From Variovorax sp. PMC12 (GTDB taxonomy: Bacteria > Pseudomonadota > Gammaproteobacteria > Burkholderiales > Burkholderiaceae_C): a stretch of DNA of 64,000 nt. Numbering within the stretch: the first letter of the stretch is position 1; every line of letters starts with the position of its first letter. The stretch lies in the NCBI RefSeq assembly GCF_003019815.1, contig NZ_CP027773.1, positions 5,449,501 through 5,513,500 of the forward strand, in the 5' to 3' direction. Below are positions 25,835 through 34,604 of the stretch, piece by piece. Below the pieces are notes generated by a model, which was not told the DNA's origin, did not search any database, and was given only the letters and a program-made list of their open reading frames with translations. The position numbers and the translations under genes were made by a program.

Positions 25835-27046
25835 ATGCGCATCAGCACCTCATCCTTCTACGAGCAGAACGTCAGCGCCATGGGCCTGCAGCAGCAGAAG
25901 CTGTTCAAGGTCCAGCAGCAGCTGGCGACCAATTCCAAGTTCCTGTCCGCCGGCGACGACCCGGTCGGCGCGGCGCGCTCCCTGGGCGTCAGCCAGACGC
26001 TGTCGGAAAACGCGCAGTACGCCACCAGCCGCCAGCGCGCGAGCCTGGCGCTGTCGACCGAAGAGAACGCGCTGAACTCGGTGACTTCGATCCTGCAGAA
26101 CATCAAGACGCTGACGGTGAACGCCGGCAACGGCACGCTCACCGATGCCGACCGCGCCTCGCTCGCCACCACCATCCAGAGCGCCTACGACCAGCTGGTG
26201 GGCGTGGCCAACACCGACGACGGCAACGGCCAGTACCTGTTTGCCGGCTTCAAGAGCGGCAGCCCGCCGTTCGTGGCGGCCGCCGGCGGCGGCGTGCAGT
26301 ACGTGGGCGACCAGGGCCAGCGGCTGATGCAGGTCGACGTGTCGCGCCAGATGTCCACGGGCGACGACGGCCGCAGCATCTTCCAGTCGGTGCAGGGCGG
26401 CGCGGGCTACGTGGCATCGAGCGCGGCCAGCAACACCGGCAGCGCCGTGTTCGGCTCCATCAGCATCGCCGACGCCACGGCAACGAACTACGGCAAGGAC
26501 TTCACCATCACCTTCAACGGTGGCAACTACACCGTGATGACCAAGGACGTGCCGCCCGTGGTGGCCGGCGCCGGTGCGTACACGGCGGGCTCGCCCGTCA
26601 ACTTCGGCGGCGTGCAGGTCAAGTTCACCGGCAAGCCGGCGGATGGCGACAGCTTCGACGTGTCGACCGCGCAGAACGCCGGCACCGACGTGTTCGCGGC
26701 CATCGGCCAGCTGGTGACCGCGCTGCGCACGCCGCTGGCCGGCGGCGGCGAGGCCGCCCAGGCGCAACTGCAGAACGCGCTGGCCACGGCCAACCGCAAG
26801 GTGACGAATGCGCACGACAACGTGCTGACGGTGCTGTCCTCGGTCGGCTCGCGGCAGACGGAACTCGATGCGCTGGACAGCGGCGGTGCCTCGCGCAAGC
26901 TGCAGGAAGAGTCCTACCTGTCTTCCATCGAAGACCTGGACCCGTACAGCGCGATCGCCGAGTTCTACCAGCGCCAGTCTTCGCTGCAGGCAACGCAGAT
27001 GACCTTCGCCAAGCTGAACAGCATTTCGCTATTCAACTACCTGTGA
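25835..27046 (+). CDS. flgL: Flagellar hook-associated protein 3, FlgL
   Basis: Second hook-filament junction protein, flagellin-like. The 403-residue product starts MRISTSSFYEQNVSAMGLQQ and has NSKFLSAGDDPVGAARSLGV, the FlgL/flagellin N-terminal signature. The C-terminus has SSIEDLDPYSAIAEFYQRQS and ends SLFNYL. An AGGAG ribosome site precedes the ATG. Expected to be co-transcribed with flgK. Confidence 0.95.
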   Translation: MRISTSSFYEQNVSAMGLQQQKLFKVQQQLATNSKFLSAGDDPVGAARSLGVSQTLSENAQYATSRQRASLALSTEENALNSVTSILQNIKTLTVNAGNGTLTDADRASLATTIQSAYDQLVGVANTDDGNGQYLFAGFKSGSPPFVAAAGGGVQYVGDQGQRLMQVDVSRQMSTGDDGRSIFQSVQGGAGYVASSAASNTGSAVFGSISIADATATNYGKDFTITFNGGNYTVMTKDVPPVVAGAGAYTAGSPVNFGGVQVKFTGKPADGDSFDVSTAQNAGTDVFAAIGQLVTALRTPLAGGGEAAQAQLQNALATANRKVTNAHDNVLTVLSSVGSRQTELDALDSGGASRKLQEESYLSSIEDLDPYSAIAEFYQRQSSLQATQMTFAKLNSISLFNYL

Positions 27047-27092
27047 GCGGCGGGGGGACAATCGGGGGAGTTCCATTCGACACCCCACGACC

Positions 27093-28217
27093 ATGCCCCG
27101 CCTAGACGACCCCCTCCACGACGCAGAAATCGGCTCCCGCGACAGCACGCTGGACACCACCCGCATCGACGACGTGCGCATCGGCGCCGTCCGTCCGCTC
27201 ATGACCCCCGCGCTGCTGCAGGAGCGCGTGCCGGTGCGCGACAACACCCTGGCGCTGGTCGAAGGCAGCCGCGCGGCCATTGCCGACGTGCTGCACGGCC
27301 GCGACGACCGGCTGGTGGTGGTGGTCGGCCCCTGCTCCATCCACGACCACGACCAGGCCATCGAATACGCACAGCGCCTGAAGAAGGTCGCCGATTCGCT
27401 GCAGGACGACCTGCTGATCGTGATGCGCGCCTACTTCGAGAAGCCGCGCACCACCGTCGGCTGGAAGGGCTACATCAACGACCCGCACCTGGACGGCAGC
27501 TTCGCCATCAACGAGGGCCTGGAGCGCGCGCGGCGCCTGCTGCTCGAGCTGACCACGCTGGGCCTGCCGACCGGCACCGAATTCCTCGACCTGCTGAGCC
27601 CGCAGTTCATTGCCGACCTGATTGCCTGGGGTGCCATCGGCGCGCGCACCACCGAGAGCCAGAGCCACCGGCAGCTCGCCTCCGGCCTGAGCTGCCCGGT
27701 CGGCTTCAAGAACGGCACCGACGGCAGCGTGAAGGTCGCGGCCGACGCCATCCTCGCGGCCCGCGCGCCGCATGCCTTCATGGGCATGACCAAGATGGGC
27801 ATGGCCGCTATCTTCGAGACGCGCGGCAACGACGACTGCCACGTCATCCTGCGCGGTGGCAAGGCGCCCAACTACTCGGCGGCGGACGTCGCGGCCAGCT
27901 GCGAGGCGCTGCTGGCGAACGGCCTGCGGCCCCAGGTCATGGTCGACGTTTCGCACGGCAACAGCAGCAAGCAGCACCAGCGGCAGATCGTGGTCGCCGA
28001 AGACGTGGCCGCGCAGATCGCGGCCGGCGAGCGGCGCATCACCGGCATCATGATCGAGAGCCATCTCGAGGAAGGCCGGCAGGACCTGTCGCCGGGCGTT
28101 CCGCTGAAGCACGGCGTCTCGATCACCGATGCCTGCATCGGCTTCGCGCAGACAGTGCCGGTGCTCGAGGGGCTGGCGACGGCGGTCAAGGCGCGGCGCC
28201 GGTCGGCCAAGGGCTAG
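27093..28217 (+). CDS. aroG: 3-deoxy-7-phosphoheptulonate synthase (DAHP synthase, class I)
   Basis: Catalyses condensation of phosphoenolpyruvate and erythrose 4-phosphate, the first step of aromatic amino acid synthesis, in the cytoplasm. The 374-residue product has the AroF/G/H motifs VVGPCSIHDHDQAIEYAQRL, MRAYFEKPRTTVGWKG, GLPTGTEFLD, GFKNGTDGS and VMVDVSHGNSSKQ. Which of the AroF, AroG or AroH feedback classes it belongs to cannot be told. It is the only gene here with no flagellar role, lying between flgL and the convergent fliR, with 7 bases between the two stop codons. Confidence 0.93.
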   Translation: MPRLDDPLHDAEIGSRDSTLDTTRIDDVRIGAVRPLMTPALLQERVPVRDNTLALVEGSRAAIADVLHGRDDRLVVVVGPCSIHDHDQAIEYAQRLKKVADSLQDDLLIVMRAYFEKPRTTVGWKGYINDPHLDGSFAINEGLERARRLLLELTTLGLPTGTEFLDLLSPQFIADLIAWGAIGARTTESQSHRQLASGLSCPVGFKNGTDGSVKVAADAILAARAPHAFMGMTKMGMAAIFETRGNDDCHVILRGGKAPNYSAADVAASCEALLANGLRPQVMVDVSHGNSSKQHQRQIVVAEDVAAQIAAGERRITGIMIESHLEEGRQDLSPGVPLKHGVSITDACIGFAQTVPVLEGLATAVKARRRSAKG

Positions 28218-28224
28218 GCTAGAG

Positions 28225-29022
28225 CTAGGGCCGCAGCCCCTGCGTGAACCGCAGCATGTTCGCGATCCCCTGCGCGAACCGCGGTTCCAGGAACGCCGCC
28301 AGGTTCGGCATCAGCAGCTGGAGCATGAAGATGCCCGCCAGCAGCGTGAGCGGGAAGCCCACCGCGAAGATGCTGAACTGCGGCGACGCGCGGTTCAGGA
28401 TGCCCATGGCCAGGTTCAGCGTGAGCAGCGCGGTGATGAGCGGCAGCGACAGCAGCAGCCCGCTGGCGAAGATCTCTCCCGCTGCCAGCACCAGGAACAT
28501 CCATCCTCCCGCCACCAGCGGCCCGTCCGAGATGGGCAGCGTGGCGAAGCTGTCGGCCAGAGCGTTCACGATCAGCAGGTGACCGTCGAGCGCAAGGAAG
28601 ATCAGCGTCGCCAGCATGTTCAGCAGCCTCGAGACCACCATGGTGCTGCCGCGGCTCATGGGGTCGTAGAAGGACGCGAACGACAGGCCCATCTGCAGGC
28701 CGATGTATTCGCCCGCCGCCAGCACGGCGGTGAACACCATCCGCATCGCGAAGCCCATGGCCACGCCGATGAGCACCTGCTGCACGATGATCCACAGCCC
28801 GCCGGCGGACACCACGGGCACCGCGGGAAACGGCCCGATGAGCGGCGAGATCACCAGCGTGAGCATGGCGGCGATGCCCACCTTGACCTGCCTCGGCACC
28901 CAGGACTCCGCGAAGATGGGCGCGGTGCTCACCAGCGCGAGCATGCGCACGAAGGGCCACAGGAAGGCCACCACCCAGCCCTCAAGCTGGCCCGAAGTGA
29001 CGGAGAAGATCGAAGGCGTCAC
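28225..29022 (-). CDS. fliR: Flagellar export-gate protein FliR
   Basis: Polytopic membrane protein of the type III export gate. The start is GTG at 29022, overlapping the fliQ stop by 4 bases, giving VTPSIFSVTSGQLEGWVVAF; a longer upstream frame reads through fliQ and is not real. The 265-residue product has several TM segments and the conserved stretch FASFYDPMSRGSTMVVSRLL. Last gene of the long minus-strand fli operon. Confidence 0.94.
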   Translation of the reverse strand: MTPSIFSVTSGQLEGWVVAFLWPFVRMLALVSTAPIFAESWVPRQVKVGIAAMLTLVISPLIGPFPAVPVVSAGGLWIIVQQVLIGVAMGFAMRMVFTAVLAAGEYIGLQMGLSFASFYDPMSRGSTMVVSRLLNMLATLIFLALDGHLLIVNALADSFATLPISDGPLVAGGWMFLVLAAGEIFASGLLLSLPLITALLTLNLAMGILNRASPQFSIFAVGFPLTLLAGIFMLQLLMPNLAAFLEPRFAQGIANMLRFTQGLRP

Positions 29023-29288
29023 GCCAGCATCTGCGGGATGCCGGCGAACAGCGCGCGCATGTAGTCGAGCATGCGGTCGAGCATCCACGGCCCGGCGATG
29101 ACCAGCGTCGCGAACACGGCGAGCAGCTTGGGAATGAAGGAGAGGGTGGCCTCGTTGATCTGCGTGGCCGCCTGGAAGATGCTGACGATCAGGCCGATGA
29201 CGAGCGCCACCAGCAGCAGCGGGGCGCCCAGCAGCAGCGAGATTTCCATGGCCCGATGGCCCATGGTCATGACTGATTCGGGTGTCAT
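29019..29288 (-). CDS. fliQ: Flagellar export-gate protein FliQ
   Basis: Small export-gate subunit, 89 residues with two TM helices: LLLGAPLLLVALVIGLIVSI, then QAATQINEATLSFIPKLLAV and a second helix ending MLDYMRALF. The family length of about 89 residues is exact. It lies between fliP and fliR. Confidence 0.96.
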   Translation of the reverse strand: MTPESVMTMGHRAMEISLLLGAPLLLVALVIGLIVSIFQAATQINEATLSFIPKLLAVFATLVIAGPWMLDRMLDYMRALFAGIPQMLA

Positions 29289-29301
29289 GTGGCGGTCCTG
29301 C

Positions 29302-30060
29302 CTAGAGATAGAAGCTTTGCGCGAGCGCGCCGATCATCAGCTGCCAGCCGTCGGCCAGCACGAAGAGCATCAGCTTGAAGGGCAGCGCGATGGACGCGGG
29401 CGGCACCATCATCATGCCCATCGACATGAGCACGCTGGCCACCACCAGGTCGATGATGAGGAACGGGATGAAGATGGTGAAGCCGATCTGGAACGCGGTC
29501 TTCAGCTCGCTGATGACGAAGGAGGGCAGCAGTATGCGCAGCGGCACGTCTTCGGGGCCCTGCATCTCGGGCGCCTTGGCGAGCCGGGCGAACAGGGCCA
29601 GGTCGGTCTCGCGGGTCTGCTTGAGCATGAAGGTCTTGAAGGGGGCGATGCCGCGCTCCAGCGCCTTTTCCGCGCTGATCTTGTTCTCCGAGAAGGGCTG
29701 GTAGGCCTCGGTGTAGGCCTTGTCGAACACCGGCGACATCACGAAGAAGGTGAGGAAAAGCGACAGCCCCACCAGGATCTGGTTGGGCGGCGAGGTCTGC
29801 GTGCCGATGGCCGTGCGCAGCAGGCCGAGCACGATCAGGATGCGCGTGAAGCTGGTCATCGACAGCAGCAGCGCGGGCAGGAAGGTGAGCGAGGTCAGCA
29901 GCACCAGCGTCTGCACGCTCAGCGACCAGGTCTGGCTGCCGGCGGGCCCTGGGGTGCTGGTGAGGCCGGGCAGGCCCTGGGTCCAGGCGGCCAGGGGCAG
30001 CGTGGCGGCGAGCAGCAACAACGCGGCGCGCAGGCCGCGGCGCAAGGCGGGATGCGTCAT
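29302..30060 (-). CDS. fliP: Flagellar export-gate protein FliP
   Basis: Core export-gate subunit with a cleavable signal peptide (MTHPALRRGLRAALLLLAAT). The 252-residue product has MTSFTRILIVLGLLRTAIGT, PPNQILVGLSLFLTFFVMSP and the C-terminal FIIFIPFLIIDLVVASVLMS-like block with MGMMMVPP. The start at 30060 overlaps the fliO stop by 4 bases (ATGA), which fixes it against the much longer open frame upstream. Confidence 0.95.
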   Translation of the reverse strand: MTHPALRRGLRAALLLLAATLPLAAWTQGLPGLTSTPGPAGSQTWSLSVQTLVLLTSLTFLPALLLSMTSFTRILIVLGLLRTAIGTQTSPPNQILVGLSLFLTFFVMSPVFDKAYTEAYQPFSENKISAEKALERGIAPFKTFMLKQTRETDLALFARLAKAPEMQGPEDVPLRILLPSFVISELKTAFQIGFTIFIPFLIIDLVVASVLMSMGMMMVPPASIALPFKLMLFVLADGWQLMIGALAQSFYL

Positions 30061-30563
30061 GGAGCGGAGTGCGCCTTGCCCCAGAGGGATTCGCGCAGCT
30101 TGCGGGCAAAGAGTTCGACCGGACTGTTCGTGCCGGCGGCCTGCGCCGCGGCATGGTGGTCCGGGGCCGATGCCTGGGCAGGCAGCGTGTGCAGCGTGTT
30201 CACATGGGTCGCGGTAACGCCGAGCACCACCCAGGTGCCGGCAACCTCGATCACCACCACGCGTTCGCGCTGGCCGACCATGGCGCTGGACACCACCTTC
30301 ACATGCTGGCCGCCGCCCAGGCGCTGCAGCCCGAAGCGGCGCGCGAGCCAGGCGCACAGGAAGATCAGCCCGACCACCACCGCCATGCCGAAGCCGGCCT
30401 GCAGCAGGCTGCCGGCACCGACGGCCGACGGCGCGGCCGCGGCGGCTTCGTGCGTGGGCGAGGGCACGGTGGGCAGCGCGGCGTGCGCGCCCCGTGCGCA
30501 GAACAACAACAGCAGGGCCGGCGCCGCCGCGCCCCATGCAGGCAGGTGCCGGCGCAGGTTCAT
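30057..30563 (-). CDS. fliO: Flagellar biosynthesis protein FliO
   Basis: Assists assembly of the FliP ring in the inner membrane. 168 residues: an N-terminal signal-like segment, one clear TM helix (AGFGMAVVVGLIFLCAWLAR), then a cytoplasmic domain with VVSSAMVGQRERVVVIEVAG and VLGVTATHVNTLHTL, the FliO core. Overlaps fliN and fliP by 4 bases each. Confidence 0.92.
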   Translation of the reverse strand: MNLRRHLPAWGAAAPALLLLFCARGAHAALPTVPSPTHEAAAAAPSAVGAGSLLQAGFGMAVVVGLIFLCAWLARRFGLQRLGGGQHVKVVSSAMVGQRERVVVIEVAGTWVVLGVTATHVNTLHTLPAQASAPDHHAAAQAAGTNSPVELFARKLRESLWGKAHSAP

Positions 30564-31021
30564 GAGCGGGCGAGCTTCTGCATGCGCTCGGACGGGGTGA
30601 CGATGTCGGTCAGGCGGATGCCGTATTTCTCGTTCACCACCACCACTTCGCCTTGCGCGATCAGGTAGCCGTTGATCAGCACGTCCAGCGGCTGGCCGGC
30701 CAGGCCGTCGAGCTCGACCACCGAGCCCTGCGACAGCTGCAGCAGGTTCTTGATGGTGATGCGGGTGCGGCCGATCTCGGCGGTCAGCTGCACCGGCACG
30801 TCGAGCACGCGCGCGATGTCCACCGGGCCGGCGCCCGGGTTGGCGGCGGCGGGCGTGTCCTGGATCTGCTGGAAGACCTGCGCGGTGGCGGGTGCCACGG
30901 CGGCGGCTGCGGCTGCCTGGGCTTCCTGCACCGGCGCGGGCGCGGTGGCGGCCGTCTGCTCGGCCAAGGCGGCGGCCCAGTCGTCCGCGTCGCTGCTGGC
31001 GGAAGAGTTGTTGTCAGTCAT
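30560..31021 (-). CDS. fliN: Flagellar motor switch protein FliN
   Basis: C-ring subunit. The 153-residue product has an Ala/Gln-rich N-terminus and a C-terminal SpoA domain (VLDVPVQLTAEIGRTRITIK; LSQGSVVELDGLAGQPLDVL; YLIAQGEVVVVNEKYGIRLT). The start overlaps the fliM end by 8 bases. Confidence 0.95.
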   Translation of the reverse strand: MTDNNSSASSDADDWAAALAEQTAATAPAPVQEAQAAAAAAVAPATAQVFQQIQDTPAAANPGAGPVDIARVLDVPVQLTAEIGRTRITIKNLLQLSQGSVVELDGLAGQPLDVLINGYLIAQGEVVVVNEKYGIRLTDIVTPSERMQKLARS

Positions 31022-32018
31022 GGTCGTTCTTCAAATCGCTGTCTTGGTGGGAGATCATTTGTTGCACGCGCAGTGCGTAGCGCTCGTTGGAGGTGCCGTA
31101 GCCGCACTCCATCACCGGCACGCCGCCGACCTTGGCGACGACGGTCTCGGGCAGCTCGATGGGAATCACGTCGCCGACCTGCAGCTTCATGACCTCGCCC
31201 AGCGTCGAGGGCATGGTCACGAAGTCGGCCACCAGCTCCACGTCCGCGGCCTGCATCTGGCGCGACATCTGCTTGACCCAGCGCTTGTCGATCTCGACCT
31301 CGTCCTGGATCGGGTTGGACAGCAGGTCGCGGATCGGCTCGATCATCGAGTAGGGCAGGCACACGTGCAGGAAGCCGCCGATGGGGCCGAACTCGATCTG
31401 CAGCGTGGTGTTGATCACCACCTCGTTGGGCGCCACGATGTTGGCGAGCTTGCCGTGCATCTCGGCGCGCACGTAGTCGAAGTCGAGCGGGAACACGGGC
31501 TGCCACGCCTCGCCGTAGCACTGCAGCGAGATGTCGAGCAGCCGCTTGATGATGCGCTGCTCGGTGCGCGTGAAGTCGCGGCCTTCCACGCGCACGTGGT
31601 AGCGGCCGTCGCTGCCGAAGAGGTTGTCCACCACGAGGAACACCAGCTTCGGGTCGAACACGAAGAGGGCCGTGCCGCGCAGCGGCTTCATGTGGATCAT
31701 GTTGATGTTCGCTGGCACCGGCAGGTGCCGCACGAACTCGCCGAACTGCTGGATCTGGACCTGCCCCACCGAGATGTCGGGGCTGCGGCGCATGAAGTTC
31801 AGCAGCGCGCCGCGCAGGCCGCGCGCGAAGCGGTCGTTGATGACCTCCAGCGTGTGCATGCGGTTGCGCACCACGCGGTCGGGCGCGCCGAGGTCGTAGG
31901 CCGGCAGGCCGTCCTTGGGCGGGGGCGGCGGGGCCGACGACTGGTCGATGTCTCCGCCGGTGACGCCTTGCAGGAGAGCATCGACCTCGTCCTGGGAAAG
32001 CACCTGTTCATACGCCAT
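31014..32018 (-). CDS. fliM: Flagellar motor switch protein FliM
   Basis: C-ring protein that receives CheY-P and sets rotation direction. The N-terminal MAYEQVLSQDEVDALLQGV is the CheY-binding peptide. A middle CheC-like domain (FARGLRGALLNFMRRSPDIS; GTALFVFDPKLVFLVVDNLF) precedes the C-terminal SpoA domain (LGEVMKLQVGDVIPIELPET). 334 residues, normal length. Confidence 0.96.
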   Translation of the reverse strand: MAYEQVLSQDEVDALLQGVTGGDIDQSSAPPPPPKDGLPAYDLGAPDRVVRNRMHTLEVINDRFARGLRGALLNFMRRSPDISVGQVQIQQFGEFVRHLPVPANINMIHMKPLRGTALFVFDPKLVFLVVDNLFGSDGRYHVRVEGRDFTRTEQRIIKRLLDISLQCYGEAWQPVFPLDFDYVRAEMHGKLANIVAPNEVVINTTLQIEFGPIGGFLHVCLPYSMIEPIRDLLSNPIQDEVEIDKRWVKQMSRQMQAADVELVADFVTMPSTLGEVMKLQVGDVIPIELPETVVAKVGGVPVMECGYGTSNERYALRVQQMISHQDSDLKNDHD

Positions 32019-32045
32019 GGGTCGCTTGTCTGGAGGAAGGGGTGG

Positions 32046-32549
32046 TCACTGCACGACGAACGTGTTGAACGAGACGCTGGCAATGCCCAGTTCGGGCGCG
32101 CCGGCGCTCAGCGGTGTGCTCAGCGCCTTGCGGATCTCCTCGGCCAGCCTGGCCTTGTCTTCCGGCGACACGACGGAGTCGGGCGAACGGTTGGACAGCA
32201 GCATCAGCAGCCGGCTGCGCACCTCGGGCATGAACTCGACGAGCTGGGCCTTGGTCTGCTCGTCGCGCACGCGCAGCGCCATGCCGACCTGCAGGAAGCG
32301 GCCGCGGCCCTCGGACTGCAGGTTGACCGTCACCGGATCGAGCATCAGATAGATCGGCTTCTCGGGCACCGGCGCCTTGGCGGTCTCGGCGGTGGCGGGC
32401 GTGCCCATGAAGCGGGGAACGAGCACGTAGGCGGCCGCGCCCACGGCGACAAGGCCGACGGCGAGCAGCAGCCCGATCATCAGCTTCGAGGAGCGGCGTG
32501 AGCCCGGTTCGGCGGGAATGGCGTTGGCGGCGGAAGAGGAGGTAGCCAT
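32046..32549 (-). CDS. fliL: Flagellar basal body-associated protein FliL
   Basis: Inner-membrane protein near the stator. 167 residues with one N-terminal TM helix (LMIGLLLAVGLVAVGAAAYV) and a periplasmic domain with PIYLMLDPVTVNLQSEG and RFLQVGMALRVRDEQTKAQL. The stretch 32550-32698 before it is non-coding; the ribosome site is weak. First gene of the fliLMNOPQR block. Confidence 0.93.
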   Translation of the reverse strand: MATSSSAANAIPAEPGSRRSSKLMIGLLLAVGLVAVGAAAYVLVPRFMGTPATAETAKAPVPEKPIYLMLDPVTVNLQSEGRGRFLQVGMALRVRDEQTKAQLVEFMPEVRSRLLMLLSNRSPDSVVSPEDKARLAEEIRKALSTPLSAGAPELGIASVSFNTFVVQ

Positions 32550-32698
32550 GGTGAAGCGTTTAACTTGTCCGATCTATTCTTTGCGAAGTCCCTCCTGGAT
32601 GAACGGCCGAACAAGCGCGAAAAGACGCTTCACATCCGTTCATTGCGCGGCACCGGTGAGGGCGCCGCCGCGGGCGGGGGCAGGTATGGGTTGTCGCC

Positions 32699-34132
32699 TC
32701 AGGCGAAGGTGTCGACCCCCGAGCGCGCAGTGTTGCCCGCAAGGCTGGCGCGCGCGGGCGCCACGGGTTCGGCCGCCGCGCTGTTGCCGGCACGGCCGGC
32801 GCCGGGGTAGGCCGGCGCGCCTTGCTGGCGGGCCGCCTGCTGCTGCTGTTGCTGGTTCTGCTGCGCGAAGGCCGCGTCCTGGCCGAAGGGCTGGCGGGTT
32901 TCCGCGCCGACGGAGGTCTGGCCCAGCGTGATGCCCTGCTCCGAGAGCGAATTGCGCAACTGCGGCAGCGCGGCCTCCACGGCCTTGCGCACGCTTTCAT
33001 GCGCCGACACGAACATGGCCTGCGCCTGGTTGTCGCCGATCGACAGCGTGACCTTCAGCGGACCGAGTCCGGCGGGGTTGAGGTTGAGCTCGGCCGTGTG
33101 ATGGCCGGTGGTGCTCATGCGCGCCAGCTGCTGGCCGAGCGCCGGTGCCCACTTCTCGCTGCCGACTTCGGGGGCGACGGTGTACGCGCCCGGGCGCGTG
33201 GCCTGGCCGGTGTCGGCGCTGCGTTCGGCCGGGGCCGCCACCGTGGCGGCCTGCTGCACGGCGATGGGCGTCGCGGCGGGTTGTGCGTCGTCGCCGCCGG
33301 TGGATGCGGCGGCGGCAGCGGCGGCCACGGGCAGCGCGGCGGCCTTGGTGTCTTCGGCGGAGGCCTTCGGCTGTGCCGCGCCTGCCAACTGCTCGGCCGT
33401 GGCGGCGCTCGCCGTGGTGCGTGCGGAGGCGCGGCCCGAAGCCGCCGTGCCGGCCGGTGCGCCTGCGGCCGCGGCTGGCTTGGTGGCACCCACGGCGATG
33501 GTCTGCGCCGCGACGGCCGCGCTGGCGATGTCGTGCAGCGGCGTGGCCGGGGTGTCGTCGGCAGCCGGCTGGCTGGCGGCCGCGCCCGGCCTGGCGGCGG
33601 CGTCCCTGGCCGCGGCCTGGAGGTCGGCGGCCTTCGCGGCATCGGGCGCGGCCTTGGCGTCCGCGCTTGGTGCGGCGCCCTCGGGCAGCGGTTTGGCCAG
33701 CGGGTCCTGCACTGCGGCTTCCAGCGGCGTGTCGGCGGCGGCCGCGACCGTGGCCGTGCCGGCGGCATCGGCGCCGCGCGCGGCCTGCGCGCTGGCGCGT
33801 CCCGCCAGCGTCAGCGCGTGCAGCGGCGTGTGCGCCGGCGCCAGGAAGGCGAGGTTCGGGTCGGCCGGCAGCGGGGCATCTTTGGTGTCGTCGTCGATGC
33901 CGGGCCGGCGCACGGTCTTGCGGTCGGCGGAGGCGACGTCGCTGGCCGGCGCTGCGCCGTCCTGCGGCGTGGCCGCGGCATTGCGGCTGCCGGCCCGCGA
34001 GCGCTCGAGCGCGGCGCCGAAGCTGGCGCCTTGCGCGTCGTCCGCGCCACGGCCTCGCTGGCCGGCCTGGGCGGCCGAAGAAGTCGCAGAAGACCCGTTG
34101 GCGGCGACGGAGGGCGTGATCATGGGTGGCAT
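32699..34132 (-). CDS. fliK: Flagellar hook-length control protein FliK
   Basis: Secreted ruler that sets hook length and switches export specificity through FlhB. 477 residues: a long Ala-rich, low-complexity N-terminal part and a conserved C-terminal Flg_hook domain (LNLNPAGLGPLKVTLSIGDN; VRKAVEAALPQLRNSLSEQG) with a Gln-rich tail. A second FliK-like gene lies at 44946. This one is in the canonical place after fliJ. Confidence 0.9.
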   Translation of the reverse strand: MPPMITPSVAANGSSATSSAAQAGQRGRGADDAQGASFGAALERSRAGSRNAAATPQDGAAPASDVASADRKTVRRPGIDDDTKDAPLPADPNLAFLAPAHTPLHALTLAGRASAQAARGADAAGTATVAAAADTPLEAAVQDPLAKPLPEGAAPSADAKAAPDAAKAADLQAAARDAAARPGAAASQPAADDTPATPLHDIASAAVAAQTIAVGATKPAAAAGAPAGTAASGRASARTTASAATAEQLAGAAQPKASAEDTKAAALPVAAAAAAASTGGDDAQPAATPIAVQQAATVAAPAERSADTGQATRPGAYTVAPEVGSEKWAPALGQQLARMSTTGHHTAELNLNPAGLGPLKVTLSIGDNQAQAMFVSAHESVRKAVEAALPQLRNSLSEQGITLGQTSVGAETRQPFGQDAAFAQQNQQQQQQAARQQGAPAYPGAGRAGNSAAAEPVAPARASLAGNTARSGVDTFA

Positions 34133-34148
34133 GTCGGTTCCTGGAGAT

Positions 34149-34604
34149 TCAAAGGGTCGGATGCGATGCGCGGTCGAAGAACTTGCGCGCCGCGCGTTCG
34201 TCGCTGTCGCGCTGCTCGCGCTTGGCCTCGGCCATCAGTTCCTGCATGCGCACGCGCTCGGCCAGGGTGTCGAACGAGCTCAGGCGGCGCTTCTGGTGCT
34301 GCCAGTCGGTGCGGCCGTTGTCGAGCCGGGTCTCGGTCTGCGCGGCGATGGCGCGCTGCTGCTCGATGGCGCCGTCTAGCGTACCGAGGAAGTTGCGGTA
34401 GTTGCGCCACTGCGAAGAGGGCAGGCCGCCGCGCATCAGCGCGTCGAGCTGGTCGTGGTAGTCCTGCCGGTACTGCAGCAGCAGTTCCAGCTTCTGGCTG
34501 GCGTTGAGGTGTGCGCTCTGCAGGGCGCCAAGGCGCCGCGCAGCATCGTCGGTCTGCGTGTGCGCCAAGTCGATCAGCATGCCGAGGGGGAGCTTGCGTG
34601 TCAT
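34149..34604 (-). CDS. fliJ: Flagellar export chaperone FliJ
   Basis: Coiled-coil escort that links the FliI ATPase to the FlhA gate. 151 residues, almost entirely helical and charged (RRLGALQSAHLNASQKLELL; YRQDYHDQLDALMRGGLPSS; LAERVRMQELMAEAKREQRD). The start overlaps the fliI stop by 4 bases. Confidence 0.92.
   Translation of the reverse strand: MTRKLPLGMLIDLAHTQTDDAARRLGALQSAHLNASQKLELLLQYRQDYHDQLDALMRGGLPSSQWRNYRNFLGTLDGAIEQQRAIAAQTETRLDNGRTDWQHQKRRLSSFDTLAERVRMQELMAEAKREQRDSDERAARKFFDRASHPTL

Noticed and set aside
32560..32643. 27-residue upstream frame on the minus strand before fliL (MNGCEASFRACSAV...)
   Set aside because: Its end is 10 bases before the fliL start, which might suggest a leader peptide, but it has no good ribosome site and no attenuator-like structure follows.
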